Origin: CADEED01 sp963711635
GTDB taxonomy: Bacteria; Pseudomonadota; Gammaproteobacteria; Steroidobacterales; Steroidobacteraceae
Assembly (NCBI GenBank): GCA_963711635.1
Contig: CAVQEZ010000004.1
Span: forward strand, 310,001-374,000
Direction: 5' to 3'
Length of the DNA: 64,000 nucleotides
The position numbers and the translations under genes are program-made. Of this stretch, positions 47,904-59,338 are shown piece by piece. The stretch's first letter is position 1. Each line of letters opens with the position of its first letter. Below the pieces are notes generated by a model. The model worked only from the letters and a program-made list of their open reading frames with translations. It did no database searches and was not told where the DNA came from.

Positions 47904-49248
47904 ATGCCCGTCAACGATCGCCGGGAGATCTTCGGCTGGTCCATGTACGACTGGGCCAACTCCGGCTTTCAGGCCACGGTCATCACCGTGATGTCCGGTC
48001 CCTATCTGACGGCGCTCGCCAGGCGCGACGTCGGCGAGAACGGCGTCGTCTTCGAGCTCGGACCGCTCCTCGTGACGGCCAAGTCGTTCTTTCCGTTCTG
48101 CATCGGGCTATCGGTGTTCCTGCAGGTCTTCCTCCTGCCGATTCTCGGCGCGATCGCCGACTACACGAACCTGAAGAAGCGGCTGATGGCGTTCTTCTGC
48201 TATGCGGGCAGCGCGGCCACATGCCTGCTGTTCTTCGTCACCGACAACCGCTACCTGGCCGGCGGCCTGCTTCTGGTCGTCGCCAACCTGTGCTTTGGCG
48301 CGTCGCTGGTGCTATACAACGCGTTCCTCAACGACATCACGACGGAAGATCGGCGGGACAAGGTGTCGAGCCGCGGGTATGCGCTCGGCTATCTGGGCGG
48401 TGGCGTGCTGCTGCTCGCCAATCTCGTCCTGCTGCAGAATGCGGCGGCGCTCGGCATCGACGATGGGCTGGCGGTGCGCCTCTCGTTCCTGTCGGCCGGA
48501 CTCTGGTGGGCCGGCTTCTCGATCGTCACGTTCCTGCGGCTGCAATCCCGGGAGGCGGCAACCGCGCTGCCGGCCGGCGGTTCGGTGATCTCTGCGGGCC
48601 TCGCGGAGCTGGCCGCGTCGTTCCGCGCCCTCCGCCGTCTGCCGCACACGCTGCGCTATCTCGCGGCGTACATGCTGTTCAACGACGGGATCCAGACCGT
48701 CATCGCCATGGCCTCGCTCTTTCTCTCGCAGGAGCTCTTTGTCGCCCGCGGCCTTCCCGAAGACCAGTCGTTTCTGATCGGACTGATCCTGATGATTCAG
48801 TTCGTGGCGTTTTTCGGCGCGCGGCTGTTCGAGCGCATCGCCGCCTTCATCGGGTACCAAGCAGGCGATCGTGCTGATCTCCCTGGTCATCTGGGCGGCG
48901 ACGATTATCTACGCGTACGGGTGGCTGCAGACGACGGCTCAGGCGTGGATGATGGGAGCGGTCATCGCGACGGTGCTGGGAGGGTCGCAGGCGCTGTCGC
49001 GCTCGCTGTATTCCCGGATGATTCCCCCAGGCCGCGAGGCGTCGTTTTTCGGCGTATACGAGATCTCCGAGCGTGGCACGTCCTGGATCGGTCCGATTCT
49101 CTTCGGCATCGTCGCCGCCGCGACGAACTCGTATCGCCAGGCGATCCTGTCGCTGATCGTCCTGTTCGTTGGGGGGATGATCGCGCTTCTCCTGACCGAC
49201 ACCGACCGCGCCGTCCGCGACGCCAACAGCGGGGCAATCAGGCTCTAG
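47904..49248 (+). CDS. MFS transporter, UMF1 family, one frameshift
   Basis: The protein is about 448 residues with 12 membrane segments. The start RREIFGWSMYDWANSGFQAT carries the YDWANS motif that defines the UMF1 (Atg22-like) family; bacterial members move unknown small molecules. Other stretches are ADYTNLKKRLMAFFCYAGSA and GGSQALSRSLYSRMIPPGRE. A single break near 48858 joins the halves. It follows the Nramp gene by three bases and may be in its operon. Confidence 0.9.
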
Positions 49249-49315
49249 GCTCGGGCTCAGCTCAGGCTCTGGGCTTCGGGCTCAGCTTCGGGCCCGAGCC
49301 AGCTCAGCTTGAAAC
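49249..49315. repeat. Short G/C-rich degenerate direct repeats
   Basis: Units of the form GGCTC(A/T)GGCT and CGGGCTCAGC recur about five times between the UMF1 gene and the TetR gene. They show no hairpin of note and are probably slippage-prone intergenic filler. Confidence 0.5.
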
Positions 49316-49329
49316 TGAACGGCTGTTCA
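49316..49329. promoter_or_regulatory. Candidate TetR operator
   Basis: TGAACGGCTGTTCA is a near-perfect palindrome 15 bases before the TetR-family start. Its shape matches operators of FadR/TetR-type lipid regulators. It probably mediates autoregulation. This is inferred from symmetry and position. Confidence 0.5.
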
Positions 49330-49344
49330 ATCTACGTTATAAAT

Positions 49345-49978
49345 GTGCCGACACTCGGGTCCACGGAACTCGCCCTCCCGCGCGCCACGCGCCGCCTGAC
49401 TCGGCGGAACGCCGCGACCAACGCGGCCAGACGCATCGACATCCTGAAGAGCGCCGCGAAGGCCTTCCGGCGGCTGGGTTATCACGGCGCCACCGTCGAG
49501 CAAATCGCCGCCGCGCTCCAGATGAAGAAGGGCAATCTCTACTATTACTACAGGAACAAGGAAGAGATTCTCTACGCCTGCCACCAGTCCTCGCTCGATC
49601 GCCTGCTCCAGATACTCGACGACGTGCAGCAGAGCGGGCTTCCGCCGCCGGCGAGGCTCCGGGCGATCATCGTAGCCGTGGTGCACACGATCCTCGACGA
49701 ACTGCACGGCACGGCGTTGATCCTGGAGCTCGAGGCGCTGTCGCCCGCCATCTGAAGACGATCATCGCCCGCCGCGATCGCGTCGATCGCGGCATTCGGC
49801 AGGTGCTCGAGGAAGGCATCGCCGACGGGTCGTTCGCGCCGCACGACGTCAAGCTGCGATCGTTCGCGCTGCTCGGAGCAGTGAACTGGATTCCGCGCTG
49901 GTTCGATCCGGCAGGACCCGCGACCTCCGGGAGATCGCCGATCGCTTCGCGGACTACCTCATCGCCGGTCGACGGTGA
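49345..49978 (+). CDS. TetR/AcrR family regulator, frameshifted in the C-terminal part
   Basis: The protein is about 210 residues. The N-terminal helix-turn-helix is clear: RIDILKSAAKAFRRLGYHGA, TVEQIAAALQMKKGNLYYYY and RNKEEILYACH. The C-domain continues across breaks near 49745 and 49925, with IIARRDRVDRGIRQVLEEGI and FALLGAVNWIPRWFDPAG, ending RFADYLIAGRR. The NWIPRW motif and ligand domain resemble TetR regulators of fatty-acid catabolism. A GTG start at 49345 follows the palindromic operator. The 3' end overlaps the convergent PD40 gene by 20 bases. Confidence 0.85.
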
Positions 49979-51743
49979 GCTGCAGGATGTTCGACTGCGT
50001 CGTCGACAAGTGGATGTAGAGCGTCCGATTGTCAGCCGACAGCCGGATGGCGCCGATGTCGCGCCTGGGGACGGCGAGCAGATCCCGTGTCTCGCGGGAC
50101 TGCGTATCGAGGAGCAGAATCTTCTTGGCGGCGTTGTCGGGATAGATCACCCGTCGATTGTCATTCAACCAGCGCGCTCCCGCCGCGCGATCGAGCACCA
50201 TCTGAAATGTCTTGGTCGCGAGCGTGTAGACGAAAATTCCGCCCGGCGTGGTGCGGTCGGTGAACGCCCGGTTCCCCACCAGCATCTGCCCGTTGGGCGA
50301 CCATGATGTCGGGCGTAAAGTACTCGTCGGAGCCGCCAATCGCCGGCAGCTGCTCCACGACCTGCCGCGACGGCGGTTTGGCTGGGTCGATGATGTAGGT
50401 GTCCCAGCTCGGCACCCCGCCGCTGTATATAGAGCATCCGCGATTCCATCGGGCGACCAGATCGGGGTCGAGCGGTTGGCGCCAGGACTATTCGTGAGCA
50501 GCGTCAAGGCGGTGCCATCAGGGTTGATCGTCCAGATTTCATAACTTCCGCTGCGATCCGAAAAAAACGCGATCCGCCTTCCGTCCGGAGACCAGGCCGG
50601 CCCGCGATCTCGCGCGGGATCGTTCGTCAGCCGGCGTTGGTTCTATCCGTCCGCCGCGGAGACGTACACGTCCTGCTGCGCACCGGCGGAATAGAACGCG
50701 AGCGACTGCCCATCCGGGGACGCATCGATGCTCGTCGGCGCCAGGCTCGCATAAAGAATCGGCGTCGGCTCGCCGACGATCCGTCCGCCCGCGGCGTCAA
50801 AGCCGACCTTCTCGACGATGGGCGTCAGACGCTGATCGACGTACAGCAGGCGTGCGCCGTTGTCGGCGAGCACGATCTGGCCGCGAAGACCGCCGCTGTC
50901 CTGGGTGATCTGTTCAGGCTGCCGCTGAACCAGGCCGGTGGCTTCGTCGATGCCGACGCGCCAGATCTCCATGCTGCCACCGCGATCGCTGGCGAAATAA
51001 AGATAGCTGACCGTCGGGAGACCACACGGGATTCCAGTCCGTTGCGGCATCCTGGGTGACGGCGACAGGCTTGGCGGGAAGACCGGCGCCTGTCTGATCG
51101 GCGGCGGGTGCGGCGATCGTCCAGATATCGCGCTGGCCGCCCTGGCTGGGAAATCCCCAGAACGCGATGCGCCTGCCGCTCGGCGAGAATCGCGGCTGCA
51201 CTGCGTCGCTGTCGTCGTAGACAGTCCGCCGCTCGCCGGTGGCGACCTTGATCGTGGTGAGCACCCCGACGACCGGCCGCGTCGTCGGATCCGCGATCAC
51301 CTGTGCGGTGGAGTAGACGCACCTGCGTGCCGTCGGGAGACCAGGTCGGATTGAACCCCGAACGGGTCAGGCGTTCGAGCGATCCGCCGCCGGCATCCAT
51401 GATGAAAATGCCGCCGTCATCGCGTTCGGATCGAAACGCCAGCCGCTTGCCGTCCGGCGAGAATTCCGCCTGCCAGTCGTCCGCGGGCGAGTCGGCGGTG
51501 AGGTTGACCGGAGTCGCGCCGGCCGCTGGACGAAAATATCCCAGTCGCCGCCGTCGATCCGGCTATAGACCAGTCGCCCGTCGGGCGCGAGACTCGGAAA
51601 GATTTCCTGGCCCGGCTGCGAGGTGACCTGGACGGCTGTTGCGGCTGCGCGCCGGACGCCGCCTGCTTGTCCAGACGATGGCCCGAACCATCGTGATGTT
51701 ACAACGAGCACCACGAGCACCAGGCGAATCGTCGTGCGCGCAT
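49959..51743 (-). CDS. PD40/TolB-like beta-propeller protein, many frameshifts
   Basis: Joined frames give about 590 residues beginning with a hydrophobic signal (TTIRLVLVVLVVTS) after an uncertain start near 51743. WD40-like PD40 repeats then recur: LAPDGRLVYSRIDGGDWDIF, FSPDGKRLAFRSERDDGGIF, FSPSGRRIAFWGFPSQGGQR, WSPDG and ASPDGQSLAFYSAGAQQDVY. Each is a blade of a TolB-type propeller. Such proteins act in the periplasm as scaffolds or as sensor parts of Ser/Thr-kinase-like proteins; no kinase domain is present. The final blade ends IHLSTTQSNILQLTVDRR. Function is unknown. Confidence 0.75.
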
Positions 51744-51900
51744 GAAGGGCCAGCCTACACCCGAGCGCGTTTGGAACCGCGACTCGTACAGAGGGTTTCG
51801 ACACGAAGGACCGCCGGGACACGGTACGCGCAGAACTCGGGTACCCGCCTTCCGCTTCCGCTGAAGTGTCCTGGGCGGTCCGACAGTAGCCGGCGTGCAC

Positions 51901-52459
51901 CTATGGTCGGACGCTGGCTGGCGGCGTCACGCCGTTCAGCCGCGCATACACAACCATCTGGCCGTAAATGTCCCAGGTATGGCCGATCAGGAACCAGACG
52001 ACGCGGGCGCGCGTCGACGGCCCCATGAATGCCGCCGTCACCGGCTGCACCATCGTCTGATCGGTCTGCTCTTTGATGAGGGCGGTTCCGTAATCGAACG
52101 AATCCGACATCGCCTTCATCGCGGCCTCTTTCGACATCACGGCCGCTTTGGCGTCGACGGTCGGCGCCGTCGCCTTCCCGCCGAGCAATCCGAGAAATCT
52201 GTTGTTGACCGTGGCGATGTGCACGACGCGCTCGCCGAAGCTCTGCTGCGCCGGCGTCGGCTTGAAGCTGTACTTGTCCGCCGGGACCGCGTCAGCGAGC
52301 TTGGCCATCGTGTCTTTCAGCGATGTCCAGTCCTTCAGCATGTCGCCCTGAAGCGACGGCGCGGCCGCCGCGGGGGCCTGAGCGAACGTTGGTAGCCCCG
52401 GAAGCGATGACGGCGATGAGCGAGCAGGCAAGGATGGATATCCGAATAGCGTGTTTCAC
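51901..52459 (-). CDS. DinB-like protein with signal peptide, one frameshift
   Basis: A GTG at 52459 with GGAGG upstream starts a signal peptide (VKHAIRISILACSLIAVIAS). After a break near 52395 comes a four-helix DinB fold of about 150 residues: MLKDWTSLKDTMAKLADAVP, SFGERVVHIATVNNRFLGLL and FLIGHTWDIYGQMVVYARLN. The His residues in VHIA and IGHTWDIYGQ are in the positions of DinB metal ligands. Exported DinB proteins are common in Acidobacteria. Their reaction is mostly unknown. Confidence 0.78.
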
Positions 52460-52545
52460 AGAGAGCCTCCTGGAGTCTGGTGGATGAAAGAGCGTGTTCT
52501 GACCTCGGAGAGCTTATCACCACACCCTGGGGAGCGGCGCAGGAT

Positions 52546-52577
52546 TTGGACCCGGCTGAGCGCTCGGCCGCTATAAT
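52546..52577 (+). promoter_or_regulatory. Candidate promoter of lipA
   Basis: TTGGAC at 52546 and a perfect TATAAT at 52572 are 20 bases apart. The spacer is longer than the ideal 17, so the -35 is uncertain. TATAAT ends eight bases before the GTG of lipA and there is no ribosome site between, so the message may be leaderless. Confidence 0.5.
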
Positions 52578-52584
52578 CGGAAAC

Positions 52585-53489
52585 GTGGCCCGCATCATCC
52601 CGCTCGCGCCTCGCGAAGAGCGCCCGCCGAAGCCCCCGTGGCTGAAGGTGCGCGCGCCGGGATCGCCGAACTACCTGCGCCTCAAGAACCTGATGCGCGA
52701 GCTGAACCTGCATACCGTCTGCGAGGACGCGCGCTGTCCGAACATCGGCGAGTGCTGGAATCACGGTACCGCGACGTTCATGATCCTTGGCGACGTCTGC
52801 ACGCGCGCGTGCGCGTACTGCGCCGTGGCGCACGGCCGGCCCGGCGAGGTCGATACCGGCGAGCCGATCAGGGTCGCAGAGGCGATTCACACCCTCAATC
52901 TCAGCTACGTCGTCGTGACATCGGTCGACCGCGACGACCTGCCGGACGGCGGGGCGTCGATCTTCGCGAGCACGATCCGCGAGACGCACGCGCCGCCTGC
53001 CGCAGTGCCGGGTCGAAGTGCTCATTCCCGACTTCCAGGGCAACGAGCAGGCGCTGCGGACGGTGCTCGACGCGCGGCCCGACATTCTCAATCACAACAC
53101 GGAGACCGTGCCGCGTCTGTACAAGATGGCGCGCTCGGGCGGGCAGGTACGCGCGGACGCTGGAGCTGCTCGACCGATCGCGGCGCCATGCGCCCGACAT
53201 TCCGACCAAGACCGGCTTGATGGTCGGCCTCGGCGAGGAGCACGACGAGCTCGTCGGCACGTTCAAGGATCTGCGGAGCGTCGGCTGCGGGATTCTGACG
53301 ATTGGCCAGTATCTGCGTCCGACGGATCGGCACGCGCCGATGGTTCGCTACTACCATCCCGACGAATTCCGGAGCTCAAACAGATCGCGCTCGATCTCGG
53401 GCTTCGTCCACGTCGAATCCGGCCCGCTGGTGCGCAGCTCGTACCACGCCCACGAAACCGCGGACGCCTACGTGCGCGCTGCACGCTGA
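52585..53489 (+). CDS. lipA: Lipoyl synthase LipA, frameshifted
   Basis: LipA inserts two sulfurs into octanoyl groups on E2 proteins, making lipoate for pyruvate dehydrogenase. The roughly 300-residue protein shows both cluster motifs: the auxiliary CEDARCPNIGEC and the radical SAM CTRACAYC. Other conserved parts are TATFMILGDVCTRAC, VVTSVDRDDLPDGGA and NHNTETVPRLYKMAR, with LMVGLGEEHDELVGTFKDLR. The GTG at 52585 gives VARIIPLAPREERPPKPPWL. Breaks near 53000, 53145 and 53370 are presumably sequencing indels, since the enzyme is essential. The pyruvate dehydrogenase operon it serves is 6 kb away. Confidence 0.93.
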
Positions 53490-53496
53490 GGGATCG

Positions 53497-54174
53497 ATGG
53501 CCTCGTTCCGCATGGCCGTGGCTGCAACGCTGGGCCTGCTGATCGCGCCGCCCGTATCAGCCCAATCGAGCGCCGGCGGGTTGGCCAGCGTGACCGCTTC
53601 CGGCGATGGCCGTCGAAGGAGACACCACGGCGGCGGTCGCCGTGTCAATCGGCTATCGATTCAATCCGATCGTCGCCCTCGCCATCGAGATCACATTCGT
53701 TCCGAGCTTCACGCCTCACGTTCCGGACTTCCCAATGATCCTCGACGGAGGGCCGGCCTGGCTGGAGGATCCGGGCTCTCGATATTTCCGCCGCCCCGGG
53801 TCGCTATCGAAGCGGAAGGGGGACGGGCGACGATTTTCACCGGCAATGTTCGGCTGACGATCCCGACGCGTTCGTCCCGTTTCTCGCCTTACCTCGTCGG
53901 CGGCGCGGGCGTGGGGAACGTAACGGATGAGGTCCGCTATACGTATCCGGGCCGTACTCCCTGGCACTTGGGCCATTTGGACTGTTCGCTCCGGTGTTCA
54001 CCGAAACCATCCGTCGAACGACCACTGATTTCGCGATGACGTTCGGTGGCGGGCGTCAGCATGCGCCTTTCGGATAGCTGGTCGGTAGATGTCGAAGCTC
54101 GGTACCTGGGCGTGGCCGGCGAGCGGGACATCAATACCGGCCGCTACGGCGCCGGCATTACATTCCGGTTCTGA
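53497..54174 (+). CDS. Outer-membrane beta-barrel protein, frameshifted
   Basis: Joined frames give about 220 residues. A signal peptide (MASFRMAVAATLGLLIAPPV with SAQS) is followed by alternating strands: AVAVSIGYRFNPIVALAIEI, NVRLTIPTRSSRFSPYLVGG, and, at the end, LSDSWSVDVEARYLGVAGER plus GAGITFRF. An aromatic final residue is typical of outer-membrane barrels of the OmpW/OmpA-like porin group. Three frame breaks occur near 53610, 53790 and 53990. Confidence 0.72.
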
Positions 54175-54292
54175 GAGAGAGCGTCTGCGGCCATGCCGAG
54201 GCCGAGGACAAAAGAATCCGAGGCGAGGCTTCAGCGTCAGTTCGCGCCGGGGTGGGGCCCCGGCGCCACTGAAAAAGAGGTGTGATGTGAGA

Positions 54293-54668
54293 ATGCGATT
54301 ACACGCGTTTGCGATCGGAACGCTCGCAGCCCTGCTCGTGGGCAAGCTCGACGTACGCGCACCATGTATGGGCGGTCGATCGCACGCGCTCGATCACCGT
54401 CGAGGGAACCGTCACCGGTTTCGAATGGGGCAATCCACACGTCCAGATTTTTCTCGATACGAAGGACGCCAACGGCAAGATCGAGAAATGGACCGCCGGC
54501 GGGCCCAGCCCGTCGCGGATGGCCGGCACCGGTTGGGCGCGCGATACGGTCAGGGCCGGAGACGTCATCACGGCAATCGGCCATCGCGCCACCGACGACC
54601 CGAATCTTCTTCGGATCCAGAAGGTTGTATTCCCCGGCGGGCGGGAACTGATCGGGTACGGCGGCTAG
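54293..54668 (+). CDS. DUF6152-like exported protein, frameshifted
   Basis: About 120 residues: signal peptide RLHAFAIGTLAALLVGKLDV, then after a break near 54350 AHHVWAVDRTRSITVEGTVT and GFEWGNPHVQIFLDTKDANG, later GWARDTVRAGDVITAIGHRA. The pattern AHH...GTVT..EW.NPHV is that of small periplasmic DUF6152 proteins found in many Acidobacteria and Proteobacteria. The function is unknown. The ribosome site AAAGAGG lies upstream of a GTG (54287) and this ATG. Confidence 0.7.
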
Positions 54669-54670
54669 CC

Positions 54671-54722
54671 ACGCTCTCTGTGGGGCCGCCTTCAGGCGGA
54701 CCAATCCGCGCTAAAGCCGGAT
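54671..54722. repeat. GC-rich intergenic hairpin
   Basis: GCCGCCTTCAGGCGG forms a hairpin with a small loop, followed by CCGGATTCCAC. It lies between the DUF6152 gene and the convergent subtilase gene and may terminate both. The words resemble repeated intergenic units seen in acidobacterial genomes. Confidence 0.5.
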
Positions 54723-54742
54723 TCCACAGGTTATACGACCTC

Positions 54743-57700
54743 CTATGGCGCATCCACGCGAACGATCGTCGGGTTCGGCATGCCGGCTGCACCGGTGTAC
54801 ACGACCGACCCGAGGTATTTCGTCCCTGCTGTGAGGCCCGCGAAGGACAGGTTGATCGTGCCTGTCGCGCCGATCGTGGCCGTCGCTGGAGCGGTGACCG
54901 TCATGTTGCCGGCGTCGGCCGATCCGAGCAGCCAGCGAGAAGAGCGTGAAATCGGCAGCTGTCCGCTGGCAACCTCGAAGCCGTGGACGTACACGGTGTA
55001 GTTGCCCGGGGCAGGGTTGCAGCAGGTTGACCTCTTCTGCCGACGTGCCGCCTGCCGCTGACACGCCACCAGCGTCGTGCGCTGTTGGACACGTAAAGGT
55101 CGATGTCGCTCGCCGGTCGACACGTTGGCGTCGAACAGCGAGAAGCGCGCATAGCGTCGTGCCGGCCGCGATCGTCATCGGGAATCGCCACGACGCCGGC
55201 CCGGATCGGTAGGCTGAACGTGTCGTCCGGATCGTCGGCGACGCTGCCCGGCGTCGTGACCGCCGGAATCAGACCACGCGGCGGTCGGCGGTGAACGGTC
55301 CGGTGTAGCCGAACGTCACGTTGTAGCTGATCGGGCCACCGGTGCCGAAGACCTCCGCCGGCGCCGCAAGCGCAACCGGACGCACCACCAACGGCATGCG
55401 CACGTTGTGCGTGCCGTCGGTCCAGCGTCAGCTGGCCGCCGGTGTAGGCGTTCGAGCGCGGCCGTCGTCCGCGTGAAGGTCACCGTGAACGACTTGCGTC
55501 TGGCCGGCGGCGAGCGTCGAACGACGGCGGGCTTGACCGTCGACCGTGAACCCGGCCATGCCCGTCGACCGACGCGTGTGTAGGTGGCCGCGATCGCGCC
55601 GACGTTGGTCACCGTGCGCGTGACCGTCTGCGACGCCGGCCAGGTCGCCGATGGCGATCGACGCGACGTTCAGGTCGCTCGCGTCGAACGAGTAGCCTGC
55701 GCCCGCCAGCCGCGGTGCAGAGCGCATCGGGCTGACGCCGGTCGTCGTGCCGCACAGGAAGCCGAGCCAGTCGTTCGCGTTCGAGTCGAACACCAGGCCC
55801 GGGTCGGCCGCCATGTTCGGCACACGTGGCCGGCGCCCTGGCGGAAGATCACCAGCGGGTTGGTGTTCGGCGCCGTCGAGCACGTCCGAGCCACTCGTCA
55901 TCAGCGCCGACTTGATCACCATCGGCGACCAGTCCGGGTGCAGCGTCCTTCAGCAGCGCGCGCCAGGCCGGCGACGTGCGGGCTGCGACATCGACGGTGC
56001 CGCTGTACACGTTGAACGATCGGCGCCGCCGTTGTCCCGGAGGCGCCACCGCGGCCAGGATGTCCTGACCCGGCGCGATCACGTCGGGCTTGAGCAGGTC
56101 GCCACCGCCGGCGCGCAGCGGACCGCGCGACGAGAAGGCCGCGGTGAACGGCGCGGGCGCGTTGAAGACGATGCGTCGCCTGGTTCGATCGTCGGCCGTC
56201 GGCGCCCGCCGTCGCCGCGTACGCCTTGACCGCCGCGCGGGCGGTCGTCACGTGCAGGTGCACCGTCGGCACGAAGTGGAAGTCCGCGTTGATCGAGTTC
56301 GGCGCTGGTGTTCACCAGGATCATCCCGACGCCGCCGGCCTCCTGCACCGCCAGGCTCTTGTTGACGCGGGCGTTGACGCCGCGATCGCAGACGACGATC
56401 TTGCCGGCCACCTTGGCCGGATCGAGCACCGGCGTCGCCGCCGTTGTCGGCCGCCGTGAAGCAGAGCGCCAGCGCCGTCGGATCTGCGCCGGGCAGGCCG
56501 GCAGCCGTCGAGTCGATCAAGCGGCGCCGGAGCCGACGGCGGTCGCAAGCGACGCGCCGGTGAAGGTCGCGCCGTTGCCCAGCGTGACCGAGCCCTCGCC
56601 GTCGCGGTTGTGCGTGCCTGCGGCAACCGTGGTGATCCACGGGCTCGGGATGCGCCACCGTGCCCATCGCCGGCCCGCTGTTGCCGGCCGAAGCCGCCAC
56701 GAACACGCCGGCGTCGGCCGCGAACAGGAACGCGACTCGACCGGATCGAGGAAGTTGGTCGGCGGTGCCGCTGACCGAGTAGTTGATGACGTCCACGCCG
56801 TCGGCGACCGCCTGGTCGATCGCGGCGACGAGGTCGGACGTGAAGCCGCTGGCCGTCGACGCGTCCTGCGTCGACCACAGCGCCTTGTAGACCGCGATGC
56901 GCGCGCGCGGCGCCATGCCGCTGATCGGACCGAACACCGCCGCCGGCCCGGTCGGCGGCAACACCGTGGTTGCCGCCGGCGGTCGACGCCGTGTGCGTGC
57001 CGTGGCCGTTGTAGTCGCGCGGCGAGGTGAACTCCCACGGCCGATCGCGCCTTGACGCGCCGGCGTCGCCGCCCCAGCCGGCGTTGAAATGCTGCGCGCC
57101 GATCAGCTTCTGGTTGCAGTCGGCAGGCGGTGAACTGCTCGCCGGGCGCACACTTGCCGTGCCAGCCGGGCATGCTGTCGATAGACGACGCTTGCCGTTC
57201 TGCTGACGCGTTACCGCTGCGTCGTCGCGGTCGGTGAAGCTCAGGCTCTCCGGCCAGATGCCGGAGTCGACGATGCCGATGATGATGTCCTCGCCCGCTT
57301 GCCCGCTGCCGCCAAGCTGGTCCCAGAGGCCGCCGGTCGTCCAGCCGAGGAAGGCGGCGTCGACGACGTGTCGCCGTACTGCAGCTCGTCCTTGCTGACA
57401 GCGAGCACGCCGTGACGCCCCTGCAGCGCTTCGGCCTGCGCGTCGGTCAGCTCGGCCGCGAAGCCGTTGAACGCTGTAGCGGTAGTCGTAGACTTTGCGG
57501 CCGCCGCCGACGCTCGCCAGCACCTCGTCATGACGCGCGTCGAGGTAGCCGGCATATCCGACGACAGTCCGGGCTGTTCGGATCGATCTTTTGCCCGTGG
57601 CTCGGCCTGGTGGCCTGCAGTCCGGGAACGCCTCCGGCATACGAGCACGACCGGCAGCTCCGCCATCTGCACGATGTAGATGGTGTTCGTCCTGCGAGTC

Positions 57701-57829
57701 ACCGCCGGCGCGGCTGCGCCGCACCTGACCTTCGAGTGACTGCCCGGGTGCCGCCTGAATGCGCGCGGGCGTGTCGCCGGCGACGATCAAAACGGCGATC
57801 GCCGCGATAGCGTGGGTGCTGCGAATCAT
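54743..57829 (-). CDS. Secreted subtilisin-like serine protease (S8), many frameshifts
   Basis: Joined frames give a protein of about 1000 residues starting MIRSTHAIAAIAVLIVAGDT, a signal peptide. An I9-type inhibitor pro-region follows (GRHGVLAVSKDELQYGDTSS). Catalytic Asp is in IIIGIVDSGIWPESLSF, His in DYNGHGTHTASTAGG, and Ser in a broken YSGTSMSSPHVAGL around 55990. A PA insert (ACKIVVCDRGVNARVNKSLA-like) lies between His and Ser. After the catalytic domain come Fn3-type and C-terminal beta domains ending VYTGAAGMPNPTIVRVDAP. The layout matches large plant-like subtilases of Acidobacteria. GGAGAG precedes the ATG. Frames change about every 100-200 bases. Confidence 0.82.
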
Positions 57830-57906
57830 GGATGCTCTCCTCAGGATCGATGAGGTGGACAGGGCGAGGACGCTACTTCATCCTTGCTCGCGGGTCAATG
57901 GAGTAG

Positions 57907-59329
57907 TTATCTCTTTGGCCGGTACACGTGAGTCGCCTGGCCGAAGAACACTTCGGCCGACTCCATGACCGTTTCGGTCAGCGTCGGATGCGGATGAATC
58001 GACAGCTTGAGGTCGGTGGCGTTCGCGCCCATCTCGATGGCGAGCACACCTTCCGCGATCAGCTCGCCCGCACCGGGTCCGACCAGCCCGACGCCGAGGA
58101 GACGCTCCGTCTCGGGATCGAGAATCAGCTTGGTCAGGCCGTCGGTGCGATCGAGCGTAATGGCGCGGCCCGACGCGCCCCAGGGAAACTTCGCGATCGT
58201 GACGTTCCGGTTCTCCTTCGCCGCCTGCGCTTCGGTGAGACCGGCCCACGCCAGCTCGGGATCGGTGAAGACGACGGCGGGAATCGCTCGCGGCGCGAAC
58301 GCCACGTTCTCGCCGGCAATCACTTCGACCGCCACGCGCCCCTCGTGTGACGCCTTGTGCGCGAGCATCGGCTCGCCCACGACGTCGCCGATTGCGAAGA
58401 TCGACGGCTCGTGCGTGCGGCGCTGCTCGTCGACCATGATGAAGCCGCGGTCGTCCACCTGCACGCGCGTGCGATCGAGGCCCGGGAATCCCCGAGTTCG
58501 GCCGGCGCCCCACCGCGACGAGGACGCGATCGAAAGTCTGTTCCTTCGGGTCGGCTTTCCCTTCCATCGTGACGCCGGATGCCCCGGCCTTCGGGCTTCA
58601 TCTGCACGACGCGCGTCTCGAGCAGGACACTTCTTCATGGTCTGCGTCACGCGCTTCGCCAGGACGTCCACCAGATCGCGGTCGGCCCCCGGCAGCAGTC
58701 CGGGCGTCATCTCGACCACGGTGACGGCGCTTCCGAGCGTCGCGTACACCGTGCCCAGCTCGAGCCCGATGTAACCGCCGCCGACGACCAGCAGCGATTG
58801 AGGAATATCGGGCAGATCGAGCGCGGCGGTCGAATCCATGACGCGCTGATCGTCCACCTTCGAGGGCCGCGGGAATGGCCGGCGTCGAGCCGGTCGCGAG
58901 AATCGCGTGCTCGAACTGCATCTCGACGTCAGTTCCCGTACCGCCGGCCTTCGCTTTCACGCGCAGGCGATGCGCATCGACGATTTCGGCCAGGCCCTGC
59001 ACGTACTGAATCTTGCGGGCCTTGACGAGCTGTCCCGTCCCGCCCGTGAGCCGTTTCACGACGTTGTTCTTGAAGTCCCGGAGCTTCGCGAGATCCACCT
59101 TCGGCTCGCCGAACTCGACGCCCCACGCTTTGGCATGGCGTGACTCGTCGATGACCTTCGCGACGTGCAGCAGCGCCTTCGACGGAATGCACCCTCGATA
59201 CACGCAGACGCCGCCAGGATTTGCTTCGGGGTCGACGAGGGCGACGCTGAGCCCGAGATCGGCCGCCAGAAATGCCGCCGCGTACCCACCCGGGCCGCCG
59301 CCGACGACGACGAGTTGAACAGAGGTCAT
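57907..59329 (-). CDS. lpdA: Dihydrolipoyl dehydrogenase (E3), frameshifted
   Basis: E3 reoxidises dihydrolipoamide of the pyruvate dehydrogenase complex with NAD. The roughly 470-residue protein begins MTSVQLVVVGGGPGGYAAAF (FAD Rossmann). The redox disulfide is GGVCVYRGCIPSKALLHVAK. The NAD-binding part is SLLVVGGGYIGLELGTVYAT, followed by FAIGDVVGEPMLAHKASHEG and the dimer-domain His in LKLSIHPHPTLTETVMESAE. Breaks near 58870 and 58500-58620. It lies downstream of aceF on the same strand after a repeat element. Confidence 0.93.
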
Positions 59330-59338
59330 AAGACGACA

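Noticed and set aside
49249..49315. Direct repeats considered as a CRISPR or VNTR array
   Set aside because: Units are short, degenerate and without spacers.
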